64,000 nt of DNA from Delphinapterus leucas (GCF_002288925.2 NW_022098044.1:8539936-8603935); one strand, 5' to 3'. Positions 44,975 to 56,454 are shown, numbered from the stretch's first letter. Notes: a model not told the origin generated them from the letters alone. Made by a program: numbers and translations.

Positions 44975-45291
44975 GGCTTCCCTGGTGGCGCAGTGGTTAA
45001 GAATCCGCCTGCCAATGCAGGGGACGTGGGTTCGAGCCCTGGTCTGGGAAGATCCCACCTGCCGCGGAACAACTAAGCCCGTGCGCCACAGCTACTGAGC
45101 CTGCACTCTAGAGCCCATGCCACAACTACTGAAGCCCGCGCGCCTAGAGCCCGTGCTCTGCAACAAGAGAAGCCACTGCAATGAGTAGCCCCTGCTCGCC
45201 ACAACTAGAGAAAGCCCACGCGCAGCAACGAAGACCCAACGCAGCCAAAAATAAATAAATAAACAAACAAATAAATTAATTAATTGAAAAA
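44975..45291 (+). mobile_element. CHR-type SINE (long)
   Basis: ggcttccctggtggcgcagtgg, B-box-like gggttcgagccct, tail (aaat)n. TSD aaagggtggagg at 44963 and 45292. It sits in an antisense L2. Confidence 0.94.
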
Positions 45292-45732
45292 AAAGGGTGG
45301 AGGACTGGGTGTGGGAAGTTTGAGAAGAAGAAAAAGGTGTGAAATTGGGAGCAGGTGGTAAGCCTCCCAGAGAAACCCAGGCTTTGTAGGCCATTGCAGA
45401 GTGACAGTTTGAGGTCCGAGAACATGCCTTTAAAGTGAAACATGTCCACCCGATTTTGTGATGTTGCCCGGTTGCTTGGGTGTGGGCATGGGAAGCGGAT
45501 GGCAGGACGCATCAGGCTGAGAGGCAGGGTATTCCCACGGGGTTGGGAACAGTGATAGCCCGTGGGAAGGGTATGAGCCATTCAGGGAAGGAAGGGAAGT
45601 CACTGAAGGGCATGGGGAAGAAGGCATTGGACTGGCGGAGGTCAAGGGGCTGAGTCCAGGGTGCTGGCGGCTATCCGTGTGGTGACAGGAGGTGGCTGGA
45701 AGAAGCAGCTGGGCTCGGAGCTGAAGCCCCTG

Positions 45733-45756
45733 ATCAATGACCGGATCAATGACCGG
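45733..45756. repeat. 12-bp exact tandem duplication
   Basis: atcaatgaccgg is present twice without a spacer. Confidence 0.95.
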
Positions 45757-46209
45757 AAACACCTGGAGGCTGGTGAGGGTGGGGAGGGGAGGCAGGTGGC
45801 TGGAATGGTCTCGCCTTCAAGCGCTCAGAGAGAGCCACGTGCTGGGGGGGCCACAAGGACACCAGTCGCCCGTCTCCCCTTGTGTTCTGCTTTTGTAGGA
45901 GGCGAGAGGAGCAGACTGGCTGTGCGTGGTATGCGGAGTGCTATCCTCAGGGACCAGCCTAGTGTCAGTTAAGGCATGAAGGTGAAGGGAATATTCTGGC
46001 TGGACAGCTGGTGCCCGCTGATTTCAAGGACTTCAGTGAGGCCACAGAGGATTTGAGAGTGTAGGGAGGAGCGAAGGACTGGCTCCAATTTGGGGATGAA
46101 CAGAGCAGGGAGGACCGAGAGCCTGGATGATGCTGGGTGACTCAGAGGGTGTGGCCTCCTGGCTCTCCCCGAGGTAAAGGGGTGGGAAGTGGGGCACATC
46201 TTCCCGAGC

Positions 46210-47140
46210 ATGTGAAAGACTTGGGGATTTTGAGTTGATGGTGAGTTCCATGTGAGTCCACCCAGGTGGTGTGGTTGTCTCGAAGGCTGGCTAAAACTTT
46301 GAAGACCTCAGTCGAAGTATGAAAATAGCTATAATAGAGGTGATGGGTGTGCTTCACTCTGCATCTAGAATGTTGTATTTAGTTCTGGGTGTCAGAGTTC
46401 ATCCAATTTAGAAGGGAGAGCAGAGCAGGAGGGGTCTGGACACATGTTTCCTGAGGATGATTTGAAGGAAGTTTTCTTAAAATGAAGTCCCTATATGCAG
46501 TTCAGGGGTCTGTGAACACCCCTCCCCACAAACTGTATGAGCATTGTGTATGTGCATGTGCTTTTCTAGGGAGGATGGCCATAGTTTTTTGCCATAGTTT
46601 TTTTTTTTTTTTTGGTACACGGGCCTCTCACTGTTGCGGCCTCTCCTGTTGTGGAGAACAGGCTCCGGACGCGCAGGCTCAGCGGCCATGGCTCACCGGC
46701 CCAGCCGCTCCGCGGCATGTGGGATCTTCCCGGACCGGGGCACGAACCCGTGTCCCCTGCATCGGCAGGCGGACTCTCAACCACTGCGCCACCAGGGAAG
46801 CCCTGCCATAGTTTTTTTATCAGATATTCAAAGGGGTCCTTGACTCAAAAAGAGATTAGAACCACTTGTTTAAAGGATTTGGGCATGTTCAGCTTAGAGA
46901 GGGGAGAACATGGGCCAAGAGGTAGGGGGAAGAGAGAGCTGTTTCCATGTAGGTGAGCACTGCCATTTGGAGGAGGGGGATTTGCTCTTGTGGAGACATC
47001 TGGGGGAACTCCGACCAGTGGGAGGGAGACACAGGCAGCCAGGTGGGTGTCTGAGGGAGCCTGAGGGCACCTGTTACAGGTTGGGTATATACACAGGGCA
47101 GGGACAGAAGGAGGTGGCCTGTGATGGCTGCAAAAGCTTT
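46210..47140 (+). mobile_element. CR1/L3-type ancient LINE, sense, split by a SINE
   Basis: gtgcttcactctgcatctag, gttgtatttagttctgggtg, agaggggtctggaca-like text, [SINE 46605-46803], gggcatgttcagcttagagag, then ggaggagggggatttgctct follow the mammalian CR1/L3 3' end. Old and broken. Confidence 0.65.
46605..46803 (-). mobile_element. CHR-type SINE (short)
   Basis: T-run, ggtacacgggcctctcac... to ccaccagggaagccc. TSD tgccatagttttttt at 46590 and 46804. It interrupts a CR1/L3-like element. Confidence 0.93.
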
Positions 47141-47759
47141 GTCCAAACCTTCTTGTTCTGAGGAGCACACAACTCTGGGCATTGCCAGGTTTTCCTATCC
47201 TCAGGAAGACCATGTTGTGGGCTGAGCTTCGCTGGGAGAGATGAACCCCCTGCACATGCTCAGGTATGCGGCTCTGGGGTGCAGAGGCCCCCTGGAAACG
47301 TGCCTGCCTTTTTGGAGACAGTGCATTAACTGTCCTTTCAGGGAGTGGGCCCTCCACCCATCCTGGGGCCTCAGGTGACCCCTCTGAGGTGTGGGAACGT
47401 GTTCCCTGGGCATTGCCATGGGGTGTGCCTAGCCCCTCCCCATGTCTTATCCAGGGCTGTGAGCCCACCTTTGTGGGCCCTCAGGTGCCCACCTAGATGG
47501 CCTGTGGCATCTCTTCCAGGATGTGGAGTTGGGTGAGACGAGCACTGAGTTGGACCTGGGGTTGAGCAGTGCTTCCTGTCTTAGGGGGGCCCTGTACCTC
47601 CCTGCAACCAGCGTGTTCCCAAGCAATGGTTGGGCTCCTACCTGACTTTGGCACCAACAGAGTCTGATCCGCTAAATTTGAAAGTGACTCCCGTGGGACA
47701 AAACTGATGATTAATCGAGTTTGGCCTTTGTCAGGGCTTCCTCCCTGTTTTTTCTTCTC
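47141..47759. other. No gene recognised
   Basis: G+C-rich unassigned sequence. The long minus frame (46845-47468) overlaps the CR1-like element and has no domain. Confidence 0.45.
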
Positions 47760-47974
47760 TGTTTTTTTTTTTTTTTTTTTTTGCCGTACGTGGGCCTCTC
47801 ACTGTCGTGGCCCCTCCCGTGGCGGAGCACAGGCTCCGGACGCGCAGGCTCAGCGGCCATGGCTCACGGGCCCAGCCGCTCCGCGGCACGTGGGATCTTC
47901 CCAGACCGGGGCATGAACCCGTGTCCCCTGCATCGGCAGGCGGACTCTCAATCACTGCACCACCAGGGAATCCC
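47760..47974 (-). mobile_element. CHR-type SINE (short)
   Basis: A T-run of about 22, gccgtacgtgggcctctcac... to ccaccagggaatccc. Flanks share a ctgttttttt stretch. Confidence 0.92.
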
Positions 47975-47979
47975 TGTTT

Positions 47980-48834
47980 TTTTTTTTTAAAGCAGGCATG
48001 TTTCACCAAGGATGGAATATTCTGGAAAATTGGAATTGGAATCCCACAACCTGATTGAAAGCCATATCCCTTACTTCAAGGGAGGGAGCTAAAAAAAACC
48101 CACTCCTTGGCTTCTCCCGTGAATTTTAAATATTCTGAAAGCTTTGCCCACAAAGGAAACAATGCCTCATTCCTTAAATAATTAAGTAGAGTACACCAAG
48201 CATGGCCGTGTGGCCCAGGCCTGGTCATACTGTACCTCTGGGAGCCTCTCAGGGGGAGAGCTTGGCTGGGTGCCCAAGGAGGTTCTCCTCATAGAGAAAG
48301 GGATGCAGCTTCCAACAGCTGCCTTGCGAGCAGCCGGCGAAATTGGCACAGCCCTGGAAATGTCACGAAAGCAGATGAAGGTGTCACGTGATATAATGCA
48401 AGTTTTCCCCTGAGAGGCTGCATCCATCAGCTGTTTGTATCAGCCCCGTGAATTCTTAGTTGGTCTTATTTGTCCCTTCACTGCCACGTGACTGCACACG
48501 TGAGATGACCATGTCCTTGGGCCACATCTGCATCCTCCCAACCACTGTAGTATTGGCACTGGTTTCTATATGTACTTGGTGGAGATTTCTGGAGACTCTG
48601 CAGGGAAGAGAAGGCTACTTTATCTTCTGGCAGATGACCCTCCCCTCAGGAGCCATGGTGGCATCTCAGAACTGGCCGATTATTTCCCAGTTTTCTTGCT
48701 GTTCTGTAATTACACAGGTTCTTTTATCTGTGAGGCCACAGAATGGTGTGCTGGACAGACATAGGTCATGCCAGACGGTCATTGTGGTGTCTTACTTGGA
48801 TTCTGTAGAAGATTGAGTTCTGCCAGGAGGAAGG
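47980..48834. other. No gene recognised
   Basis: The 118-codon + frame at 48460-48816 has no recognisable family, no splice context and ends near a MIR. Left uncalled. Confidence 0.45.
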
Positions 48835-48965
48835 GAAGTAATATTTGTTGATTATCTATAGGCATTATTTCATTTAAGCTTCATGTTTTATGGATAAGGA
48901 AATGAGTTCAGAGAGGTTAAGTTACTTGTTTAACGTCACACAGCCAGGACTCTGAGTGGGCTGGT
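48835..48965 (-). mobile_element. MIR
   Basis: atttgttgattatctatagg ... aaatgagttcagagaggttaag ... cacacagccaggactctgagt; antisense MIR. Confidence 0.78.
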
Positions 48966-49148
48966 GGTTATATACGTTGTATTACTCTGAGACTTTTACA
49001 GTTCCATGACAAAAACAATCTTTGTTTCAAAAGTACCACTTGAGGTTTAAAAGAAAAGAGATGTGTTTAAGGAAGCTCTGTTAGCACACCTTCCAAAGGG
49101 CAGGGGTAATAAACAGGTATTTAGTCTGATGTGAACCCATGGCTGTTC

Positions 49149-49165
49149 ATGCAGCTGAGTTTTCT
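49149..49165. repeat. Target-site duplication of RPS27 retrocopy (left)
   Basis: atgcagctgagttttct is repeated exactly at 49529-49545 on the other side of the retrocopy. Seventeen identical bases are the mark of L1-mediated retroposition and fix both insertion boundaries. Confidence 0.93.
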
Positions 49166-49528
49166 TTTTCTTTCCTTCCTTTTTTTTTTTTTTTAAATCC
49201 AAAATGTGTTTATTGGGGTGGTTTCCCATTCATCCTGATTCAGGGTGCTTTCAGTGCTGCCTCTGTCTGAAGGAGCATCCTCCTGTAAGCCTTGCTTTTC
49301 CTCCTGTAGGCTGGCAGAGGACGGTAGAGCAGCCAGCGCACAAAACTGTTTGTGCACGGCTAAAGACGGTGGTGATTTTATAGCATCCTGGGCATTTCAC
49401 ATCCACGAAATAGGAATTGGGGCTCTGCACCAGGTGCTTCTTCTTGTGTTTCCTCTTCTCCTCTGGAGAGGGATGAAGGAGATCCTTTGCAAGAGGTGTA
49501 TTCTCGTGGGGAAGTCATCACCACCGGA
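49166..49528 (-). pseudogene. RPS27: RPS27 processed pseudogene
   Basis: Read on the minus strand, 49499-49251 aligns throughout with ribosomal protein eS27 (RPS27), the small-subunit zinc-finger protein. Landmarks are [35 protein letters not shown] and [15 protein letters not shown], then a stop at 49251-49253. All four zinc-ligand cysteines (CPGC...CAGC) are kept. It has no introns. An AATAAA signal (as TTTATT, 49209-49214) is followed by a poly(A) tail (as T, about 49166-49194), and a 5'UTR-like segment precedes the start position. The start codon is lost (ACA at 49497-49499). Two codons are missing relative to the normal protein: one Glu of EEEK and one Val of TVVLC. Several substitutions are present, e.g. 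CSFRQRQH at the end. KDLLHPSP fits RPS27 better than the paralogue RPS27L. No stop or frameshift lies inside the 83-codon frame. No promoter is seen; it is probably dead. Confidence 0.95.
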
Positions 49529-49545
49529 ATGCAGCTGAGTTTTCT
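49529..49545. repeat. Target-site duplication of RPS27 retrocopy (right)
   Basis: Exact copy of the 17-bp sequence at 49149-49165, directly upstream of the 5' end of the retrocopy. Confidence 0.93.
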
Positions 49546-50714
49546 ACAGATTTTGCCCTGAATCTACCGAACCCATTCCTTTTCTCATCCTTCTCTCTTC
49601 CAGTTTCTCTCCGGTTCTTTTTCTCACATTTCAGTAGAGGTTCTCAGAATGACTTAATTCTTCAGTCTTCTTGAGTTGTATGTTGCAATCACATCTATTA
49701 AGACAATGTTCAGATCACGTAGTAGGCATCTGAGTCCCCAGTAAGTAAACCTGTTAGGCTAGGTCTATGTCGGATGAGTTATATCGATATTAATCTTGAC
49801 ACAGAGCAGGGTGGTAAGCTCACCAAAGCCCACATTGCTCTCACCTGCTTTTTGGCTGTGAATCAGGATCTTGCCCACACTTGCCAGGGGTTCAAGCTTT
49901 AGCTGATTGCCTGCATTGTTTGTCTGAAAGATGCACGAGAACTTTTTTTCCCCCCAAGTGTCCTGGCAGCTTTGCTGTATCTGGGCCTCTCCTGGCTGTA
50001 ATAGAAGGAGCTGCCTGTCAGGAACCGGAGCTGGAAGGTGCTTGAGTGATGTGATTTTCAGGACTGGTTTCCCTGTCAGCACTTTATCTCCACAAATGGG
50101 AGTGCATTTCAAGCCCCTTCATCCTAGGTGAGAGGTCAGACTAAGTCTGAAGTAGTGACATTTGGTTCTGTTTGTGCATCTTACAAAAATTGTTTGGTTT
50201 ATTTGTATGGTTTTTTCCTAGAGCAAATCCCTTACCCACGAATGGCTAAACTAACCTAGTGAGTCATGAGTGCAGCTTGAAGGGGAAGTCACAGACTGAA
50301 ATTATGATCTGAAACCTAGATAGGATCTCGTTCAGTGTCTTTTGCTGGGAGGAAGTTCATGGTTGACAAGCGTCTTCTAGGTAATCTGTTTTTAGAATGA
50401 ACTTTTTCAGGTAGCCTCTGAAACTATTCTTGGTAACAGGTAAAATGAATTTCCCCCACATCCATGGGATCAAATATTTGCATGGCAGCAGCAGAAAGCA
50501 CTGTTTATGCTCAGATCTCCGTGTCTGTGGGCTTCTGATGCTTCATGCTTGGGTTTATCAGAAGCAACAGCTTTATCTAGGTCACCTGTATTCAGGTGGC
50601 AGCCAGTGGGAACAGAGCTGCATCCAAGCAGTCTGGGTGGAAGTTACCCTTGCAAGCAGCGGGTTTAGCCCAGCAATGCAGTTCTTAAATATGAACTTTG
50701 CTCCTCCATTCCCT
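49546..50714. other. No gene recognised
   Basis: The 115-codon minus frame (49765-50112) shows no recognisable domain. Otherwise unique-looking. Confidence 0.45.
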
Positions 50715-51490
50715 CAGTTACATAGTATTTACTGAGTACTTCCAGGGGTGACTAAGATGGATTTGACCTCTGTCCTTGTAGAGCTTACAGTATAGCAGGG
50801 GAGATGGAGATTGAATAATTCCAAAAGTAAAAGTCATTCATTCAACAAGTGTTTGTTGAGTATCTCGTATACCAGGTGCTGCACGTGGTGAACCAGACAA
50901 GAATCCCTGCCTTTGTGACACTTACATTTGAACGAGACACACGATAAATCAACCTGTAACAAATAAGTAAATTTTATGGCATATTGGAGGTGACAAATGC
51001 CATGAGCAATAGAGCAGGTAAAGGTGACTGGGAGCAGGAACCGGGCACGGTGGGTGAGTGGGTGCCAGTTGCAGAGGGTGGGATGCATGGAATGAAGATT
51101 ATAGACGGGTTTGGAGTTATTGATAAATGACAGGTTTTGACAGGGAGTTGGAGAGGCTGAGGGGGGTTCAAGCAGTTAGGAGGCCAGTTGGAAGGATCAT
51201 GTATGTGTGGGTCGAAATGACTGAGAATCGGGAGAGAGAGGGCCTGTGATCCTGATATCATCCAGAAACGAGGGGGAGTGACACGGGGTTGGTGGTTGAC
51301 AGCAGCAGCGAGGGGTAGAGGATGACAGAGTCTGATGACAAGAGATTGAAGACCTGGGACTTTGAGGGAGGAAGGAAGAGGTAGAGAGGAGCCTGGTCAT
51401 CCAGCTGTGCTCTGCAGGAGAGGCACAGGGTGTCGCGAGAGCAGATGGTAGGGGTGTCTGGCCTGGAAGGGAGAGGCTGGGGAAGGCTTC
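50715..51490 (-). mobile_element. L2-type fragment(s), antisense
   Basis: attcattcaacaagtgtttgt, taccaggtgctgcacgtggt and gacacttacatttgaacgag are antisense L2 3' end. The remainder to 51490 is purine-rich and matches less well; its right end runs into the LTR. Confidence 0.6.
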
Positions 51491-51496
51491 TGTGAT

Positions 51497-52242
51497 AATT
51501 TATAATAAATATATATTTGATCTTCGTCTTGTTCCTGGCACAGAGCTCCTCAAACCCTTGGAATTTCCTGTGAAGAAGCCTTAAAGGTGTCTTGTTATGT
51601 TAATGAGGTGACTTGGAAAGCACCTGAGGACGGGGGACTCGACCACATGATTACAGGGCTGGAACTTTCAGCCACGCTCCCCCACCTCTGGGGAAGGGAG
51701 AGGGACTGGAGGTTGAATCGATCGCCAATGATGTCATCAATCATGCCTCTGTAACGAAACCTCCATAAAAACCCAAAAGGGCAGGGTTCAGGGAGCTTCC
51801 AGGTTCGTGAACACGTGGGCAATTGGGGCGAGTGGCGCTCAGAGAGAGCAGGGACATTCTGAGTCCTTTTTCTATACCTTGCTCTATGTGTCTCTTCCAT
51901 CTGGCTGTTCCTGAGTTATATCCTTTCATAATAAACCAGTGATCTAGTGAGTAAAATGTTTCTCTGAATTCTGTGAACTGCTCTAGCAAATGAATCAAAC
52001 TGTTGAGACCTTGAATCTGTCGCCAGCTGGTGAGAAGCACAGGTGGTAACTGGACTTGTGATTGACATACGAAGTGGGGGCGGGAGGGGCTCTTGTGGGA
52101 CTGAACCTGTAACCTGTGGGATCTGACCCTCTCTTCGGGTGGATGGTGTCAGAATTGAGTTGGATTGTAGGACACCCAGCTGGTGTCTCAGACAGTTGCT
52201 TGGTGGTGTGGGGGAAAACCCACACATTGAAATTGGGTGTAG
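51497..52242 (+). mobile_element. ERV-type solo LTR
   Basis: Non-coding LTR of an old endogenous retrovirus; family not assigned. Order: aacccttggaatttcctgtg, cttgttatgttaatgaggtg, ccaatgatgtcatcaatcat (CCAAT plus CRE-like), cctccataaaaacccaaaa (TATA-like, about 51761), aataaa (51930-51935), then tctgtgaactgctctagcaa and gacacccagctggtgtctc. No internal retroviral genes are visible, so it is probably a solo LTR. A SINE sits at its 3' end and L2-like sequence flanks it. Confidence 0.78.
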
Positions 52243-52444
52243 GGACTTCCCTGGAGTGGTTAAGACTTCGCCTTGCAGTGCCAAGAGTGCGGGTTCCATC
52301 CCTGGTTGGGGAGCTAAGATCCCACATGCCGCGTGGCCAAAAAACCAAAACAAACAAAAAAAAAGAAGCAGTGTTGTAACAAATTCAATAAGGACTTTAA
52401 AAACAGTCCACATTAAAAAAAAAAATCTTTAAAAGAAAAAAAAA
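52243..52444 (+). mobile_element. Bov-tA-like SINE with extended A-rich tail
   Basis: ggacttccctggagtggttaa..., ccgcgtggccaaaaaacc, then a tail region containing ttcaataaggactttaaa and two A-runs. TSD gaaattg(g/a)gtg(t/c)ag at 52229 and 52445. It is inserted at the 3' end of the LTR. Confidence 0.9.
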
Positions 52445-52458
52445 GAAATTGAGTGCAG

Positions 52459-53194
52459 AATCTTAGCTTCCCAGAGGAAGTGCTGTTTGAGAGGGTGGTA
52501 GGTGGGTAGATGTGGTCCAGAAAGGTCAGTAGGGAGCACGAACTCTGGAATGGTCAGGAGGAAGCCTGCCCCACAGATCAGGGGTGAGTGTGGACAGGAG
52601 CTGGAGAGACAGGGGGGTTTCCTGAGATAGTTGTTTAGTGCTGCAGTGGGAAGAGACCTGTTCGGGTGACTGGTGGCTGCATAGAGGCCCAGGTGGGCCA
52701 GATGGACATTCTCTGTGGCCACCCAGGAGGCCAGCTGTTGAAGCACCAGGTGGGCCAGCTGCTGCCTGCTGCCCCATCTTACTGCCTGGTGGGTGGTTCA
52801 TCAACATGGTCCAGACAGGCCCCAGGGGCACCTTTAGGAGTTGTGAGCCTTTGGGCAGGAACCTGAAGGTTTGGGGGACTCAGGAGGTATTTTCTGGGTT
52901 TTCTCCTGACTGTGGAGACTTTGGGAAGGACTGTGGGGTTGCTGCTGGTGAGCAGGATTTGGATTTCTGGATCATTCCTTAAGGCCTGGGATGACAGCCT
53001 TGGTAAGAGATGGATAAGGATGAACCTGTTTGCCCAGAGACCCGCTGAGGTCCTCAGGAGGGCTTCTGCCTGAACATGGTGGCAGGGGAGGCAGCCTGGG
53101 GAGGAGGGTCAGGGAACACAGGTGTGGGGCCTCATGGAACAAGTGGGAAGGGAGCCTGAGGGGTGTGTTGGGTTTAGGTGACCCAGGTGACTCC
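52459..53194. other. Unassigned G-rich DNA
   Basis: cagaggaagtgctgtttgag at the left may resume the L2 interrupted by the LTR. The rest is not recognised. Confidence 0.4.
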
Positions 53195-53350
53195 CGCCTG
53201 ACAACTTTGTGTGCCCTTGGGTGCGTTACTTAATCTTTTCCCCCTGTTTTCCTCTGTAAAATGAAGACACAGACACTGATTCTCAAGGTTGTTGGGAAAA
53301 TGAGGTGAGCTATGTATGTCAGTGCCCAGCACGATGCCAGACACCGACAG
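53195..53350 (+). mobile_element. MIR
   Basis: gtgcccttgggtgcgttact, tctgtaaaatgaagacacag, gttgttgggaaaatgaggtg; sense MIR. Confidence 0.75.
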
Positions 53351-53980
53351 ATGGTCAATACATGCCAGGACCTCTGGGAAATACCTTTTCCGAGGTACTG
53401 CCAAGATCTGGTGAGTGGATCTCAGCATTGCTCTAGGACATGGAAAGGCATTTCCTATTTAAAAACCAGATGCCTTAGGAGAGGCACACGAATTGCACTG
53501 CAAATGTGAGTGTGCATGGAAACCCGTGAATCTGAGGATGGAAGCTTGATGCAGAGCACTTGGAGGAGATAAAAAGGAAGTGGAGAGAAGTCTACACACA
53601 GGCCATCTGGGCCTTTGGAGGGGACGGGCAGTGTGTCCTTGGTATATGGGAAGGAGCACGGACTGTTCTGGGCACACGTAGGCCCCAACTGTCTGGACAC
53701 CTGCTAGCTGCCTGGGTCTGCTAAAAGTCGAGTGTCAGACCTTTTCCAAAAGGGAGAAAAACGTGTAGAAGATCCAGTATGATAAATAGCCCCCATCTGA
53801 TTCATCATAACCAGAGCACAGTGTGATAGGAAAACATGTCATTCTTCTAATAGTCACTTATTTCTGTCTACTGAAGACCTACCAATGCTGTGTACATTTC
53901 CTGCCAAACCTAACGAAGTATAAATGGAACTTGACTGACTGTTTGCTCGGACACTTTTGTTCTCTCTCTGCACCCTTCTG
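53351..53980. other. No gene or recognised repeat
   Basis: Unique-looking sequence between a MIR and a SINE. Confidence 0.45.
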
Positions 53981-53994
53981 TCTCACCCCCTTGT

Positions 53995-54119
53995 TTTTTT
54001 TGTTTTGTTTTTTGGCTGCGCCGTGCGGCTTGCAGGATCTTAGTTCCCCAACCAGGATGGACCCTGGGCCACGGCAGTGAAAGTGCCGAATATTAACCCC
54101 TGGACTGCCAGGGAATTCC
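53995..54119 (-). mobile_element. Bov-tA-like short tRNA SINE
   Basis: gttttgttttttggctgcgccg... to ggactgccagggaattcc. Flanks share (t/c)ctcacc-c-ttg. Confidence 0.87.
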
Positions 54120-56450
54120 CTCACCACTTTGTTAAGACATGTCTTCTGGGTGCCAGGCTCTGGCTGTGACGTGACACATAAAACGTAGTCCTGGCCCTTA
54201 AGCTCACCCCAGTAGAGCTGTGCTTTCAGGCCAGGCAGAGTGCATCGGGAAAGGTCATTTGTGCAGCACCTGGGGTAAAGGGAGGAGTTGCTGGTGGAAG
54301 CCGTAAGCTGGGCCTCCAGCTGTCCTGTTGCAGCCTGGAGCTGAGAGGGTCAATATATCTCTGCATGCCTCTGTGTGTGTATGTGTGCATGCACGTGTGT
54401 ATGTGTGCTTGTGTGTATGTGTGCCTGGAAGGAAAACATTACCTAGCAGTTCTGCTGTAGAGAGGGGTTCCCACTGCTTTCAAACAAAGGTCTGCTTGTT
54501 TGCCCTGTGGAATTTCACAGGGGTCACACCAGCCAGGGACTAGGCCCTCTGGGCCCTCTGTGACTTGGGTTCACTCAGAGCTCTGGCCACAACTTCAAAC
54601 ACTTCCTCTATCAAGGTGCTGCAGGGGCTCTGGAAATGAAGACCTGATTCCTGCCCAAGGGGGATTACAGTCCAATTTGGGGGGTACAGCACACCTATAG
54701 CTACCCAAAGACAAGTCAGAATAATATGAAGGCCACAGAGGAGACACAGAAAGCTGGGCTCCAGAGAGAGAATCCAGTCTGATGGTGGACCCAGGTACCC
54801 CTGATGGAAGAGGTGACTAAATTGCACTTTGTCTTGAAAGATGGTAGCATTCTGACCAGTGGGGGTGGGCTAAGCGGGGGGTGGCCGTGAACAAGGGGGC
54901 ATTCCAGGGGGAAGGCACAGCTCCTCTGAAGGCACAGGTATGGGTGAGAGGAACTTCTGTTTTGTTAATCCTGTACGTTGGTGCAGGGGTTGATAGGGAA
55001 GAGGAGACAAAGGCTGGGTGAGGTCTTGGATTTGGGCTCCGGGGCTGCCTTCACAGCCCTTGTATGAATAGCTAGACAGAGCAGACGCCTGTGGTTGGTC
55101 TGAATGGGGTGCAGTTGACGCTCTGTAGTACAAGGGAATCCAGCACAAAAAGGCTCCCTTTACTCGTGTATCGCTTGTTTGAGGTCCACAAGGGCTGACT
55201 TTCTATTGAACGTGGCCTGTCTCAGCTCCTGCGGGGTCAGCATACACCTGGTGCCATGGGGTTCTGTGGAGCCTCGGGCACGAATTATTTTTGTGCTCCT
55301 TCAAATGCCCATGTTTATTTTTAAACTTGAGCCTTGGTGAGGCAGGGATGTGTCATGCAGGCTTCGCTTTTGAGTGAAAAGGTTCTCTTGGGCTGATGGA
55401 ACCTGCAAAAGATGTTCCCCATTTAACACTGTCCCTTCTCTTCATTTCATGTCCCAGTGCCTGTATTCCGGCCTTATAGGGAAGGCCACAGAAGTAATTT
55501 GCTTTTAAAAAAAAAATCCTGGAAAGAGGAAACCTGCATGCAGTCTGCCAGTCTCATAACTCGCACTGGCAGATCTGTGTCAGGAGGGGCAGTGCTCAGA
55601 CAAGGAGGGTCTGTGTGTGTCGGAGGTGGGTGGGAGGTGACAAGCTGGGATGTGAACCCGAAACCTGCCGTCCCCACTCCCACTTCCCACCAATGGGAGC
55701 CCACGGACAAGAGGCTTAGAATAGAACGTCTGTTATCTTTGCGGCATATGCAAGTTATAACTGAAAAGGTAATGAGATTAACTTAGAGTTCAAGATGAGG
55801 GATTCAGCGCATGTGCCTCTGTCTACCCTTCCTCCCCAGAACCCATTAAAATGATAATAAAGAGATTATTAAAAGTATAATCCTATGACAGCAAAGTGAA
55901 TGGGAGGGGATTAGCAGCAGCTGAGAGATTGCAACAGATTTCTGGACGATAGAAAGCAGGTGGAGGTATGGCCACATCAGAAATGTAGCAGAGAAGCCCC
56001 AGAGCCCAGTGGGCCCGAGTGGAGCGGGCCAGTCTGCCCTGCCCAAGAACCCCAGAGAGCCTCTCAACTAAGCCTGCAGGTCCATCCCAGGGCAGGAATG
56101 AGACGTGGTGCTGAAAGCTGGGACTTTAATGGAAGGTCTCAGGGGAAAATGAGGACAGGTGAACTTCGTTGGCAGAGGCAAGGCTGGGGGTGTGGGTGCT
56201 GGCCTTCTAGAACAAAGCCTTCCTTCGTCCGGCGTGGATCTGGGGTCAATGGATGGTGTTTGAAGCCATGGTACCTACTCAGTTAGATTAGCTGGGGAGG
56301 GAACGAGGAGTGCTCTCACGCTGAGGAATCAGAGAGAGGAAGAGGCAGCGAAATAAACGTCTAATCAGATAACATGGATGAAAGACAATCAGTAGTAAAG
56401 CCAGGCCTTCAAGACACTGAGGGCAAATAATTTTTTAACCATTGGAAAAA
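54120..56450. other. No gene recognised; TG-rich stretch
   Basis: Unique-looking DNA with the TG stretch at 54370-54425. None of the frames (up to 109 codons) shows a domain or splice sites that I can defend. Confidence 0.45.
54370..54425. repeat. Imperfect (TG)n-rich stretch
   Basis: tgtgtgtgtatgtgtgcatg... with frequent interruptions. Confidence 0.85.
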
Positions 56451-56454
56451 ATTT

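Larger units (their letters stand above)
43140..45850 (-). mobile_element. Long ancient L2 LINE, antisense, cut by three SINEs
   Basis: gaggtgacatttaagctgct at the 3' side, agccagcaaggaagacagagg, gtcaagcgctgctgagaagt, ttcaagaagttgactgttta, gagacaaggtcatcagctcg follow antisense L2 ORF2. The 199-codon minus frame at 43839-44438 falls in this stretch and shows no conserved domain; I treat it as L2 remnant. SINEs at 43405, 43674 and 44975 interrupt it. Confidence 0.72.

Noticed and set aside
44435..45058. 207-codon minus frame
   Set aside because: Runs from a SINE into L2; a composite of repeats.
44991..45062. tRNA-like A and B boxes (tggcgcagtgg, gggttcgagccc)
   Set aside because: They belong to the tRNA-derived heads of SINEs. 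No cloverleaf with an intact anticodon arm and acceptor stem was found, so no tRNA gene is called.
46845..47468. 207-codon minus frame
   Set aside because: Overlaps CR1/L3-like DNA; low-complexity Pro/Ser-rich, no domain.
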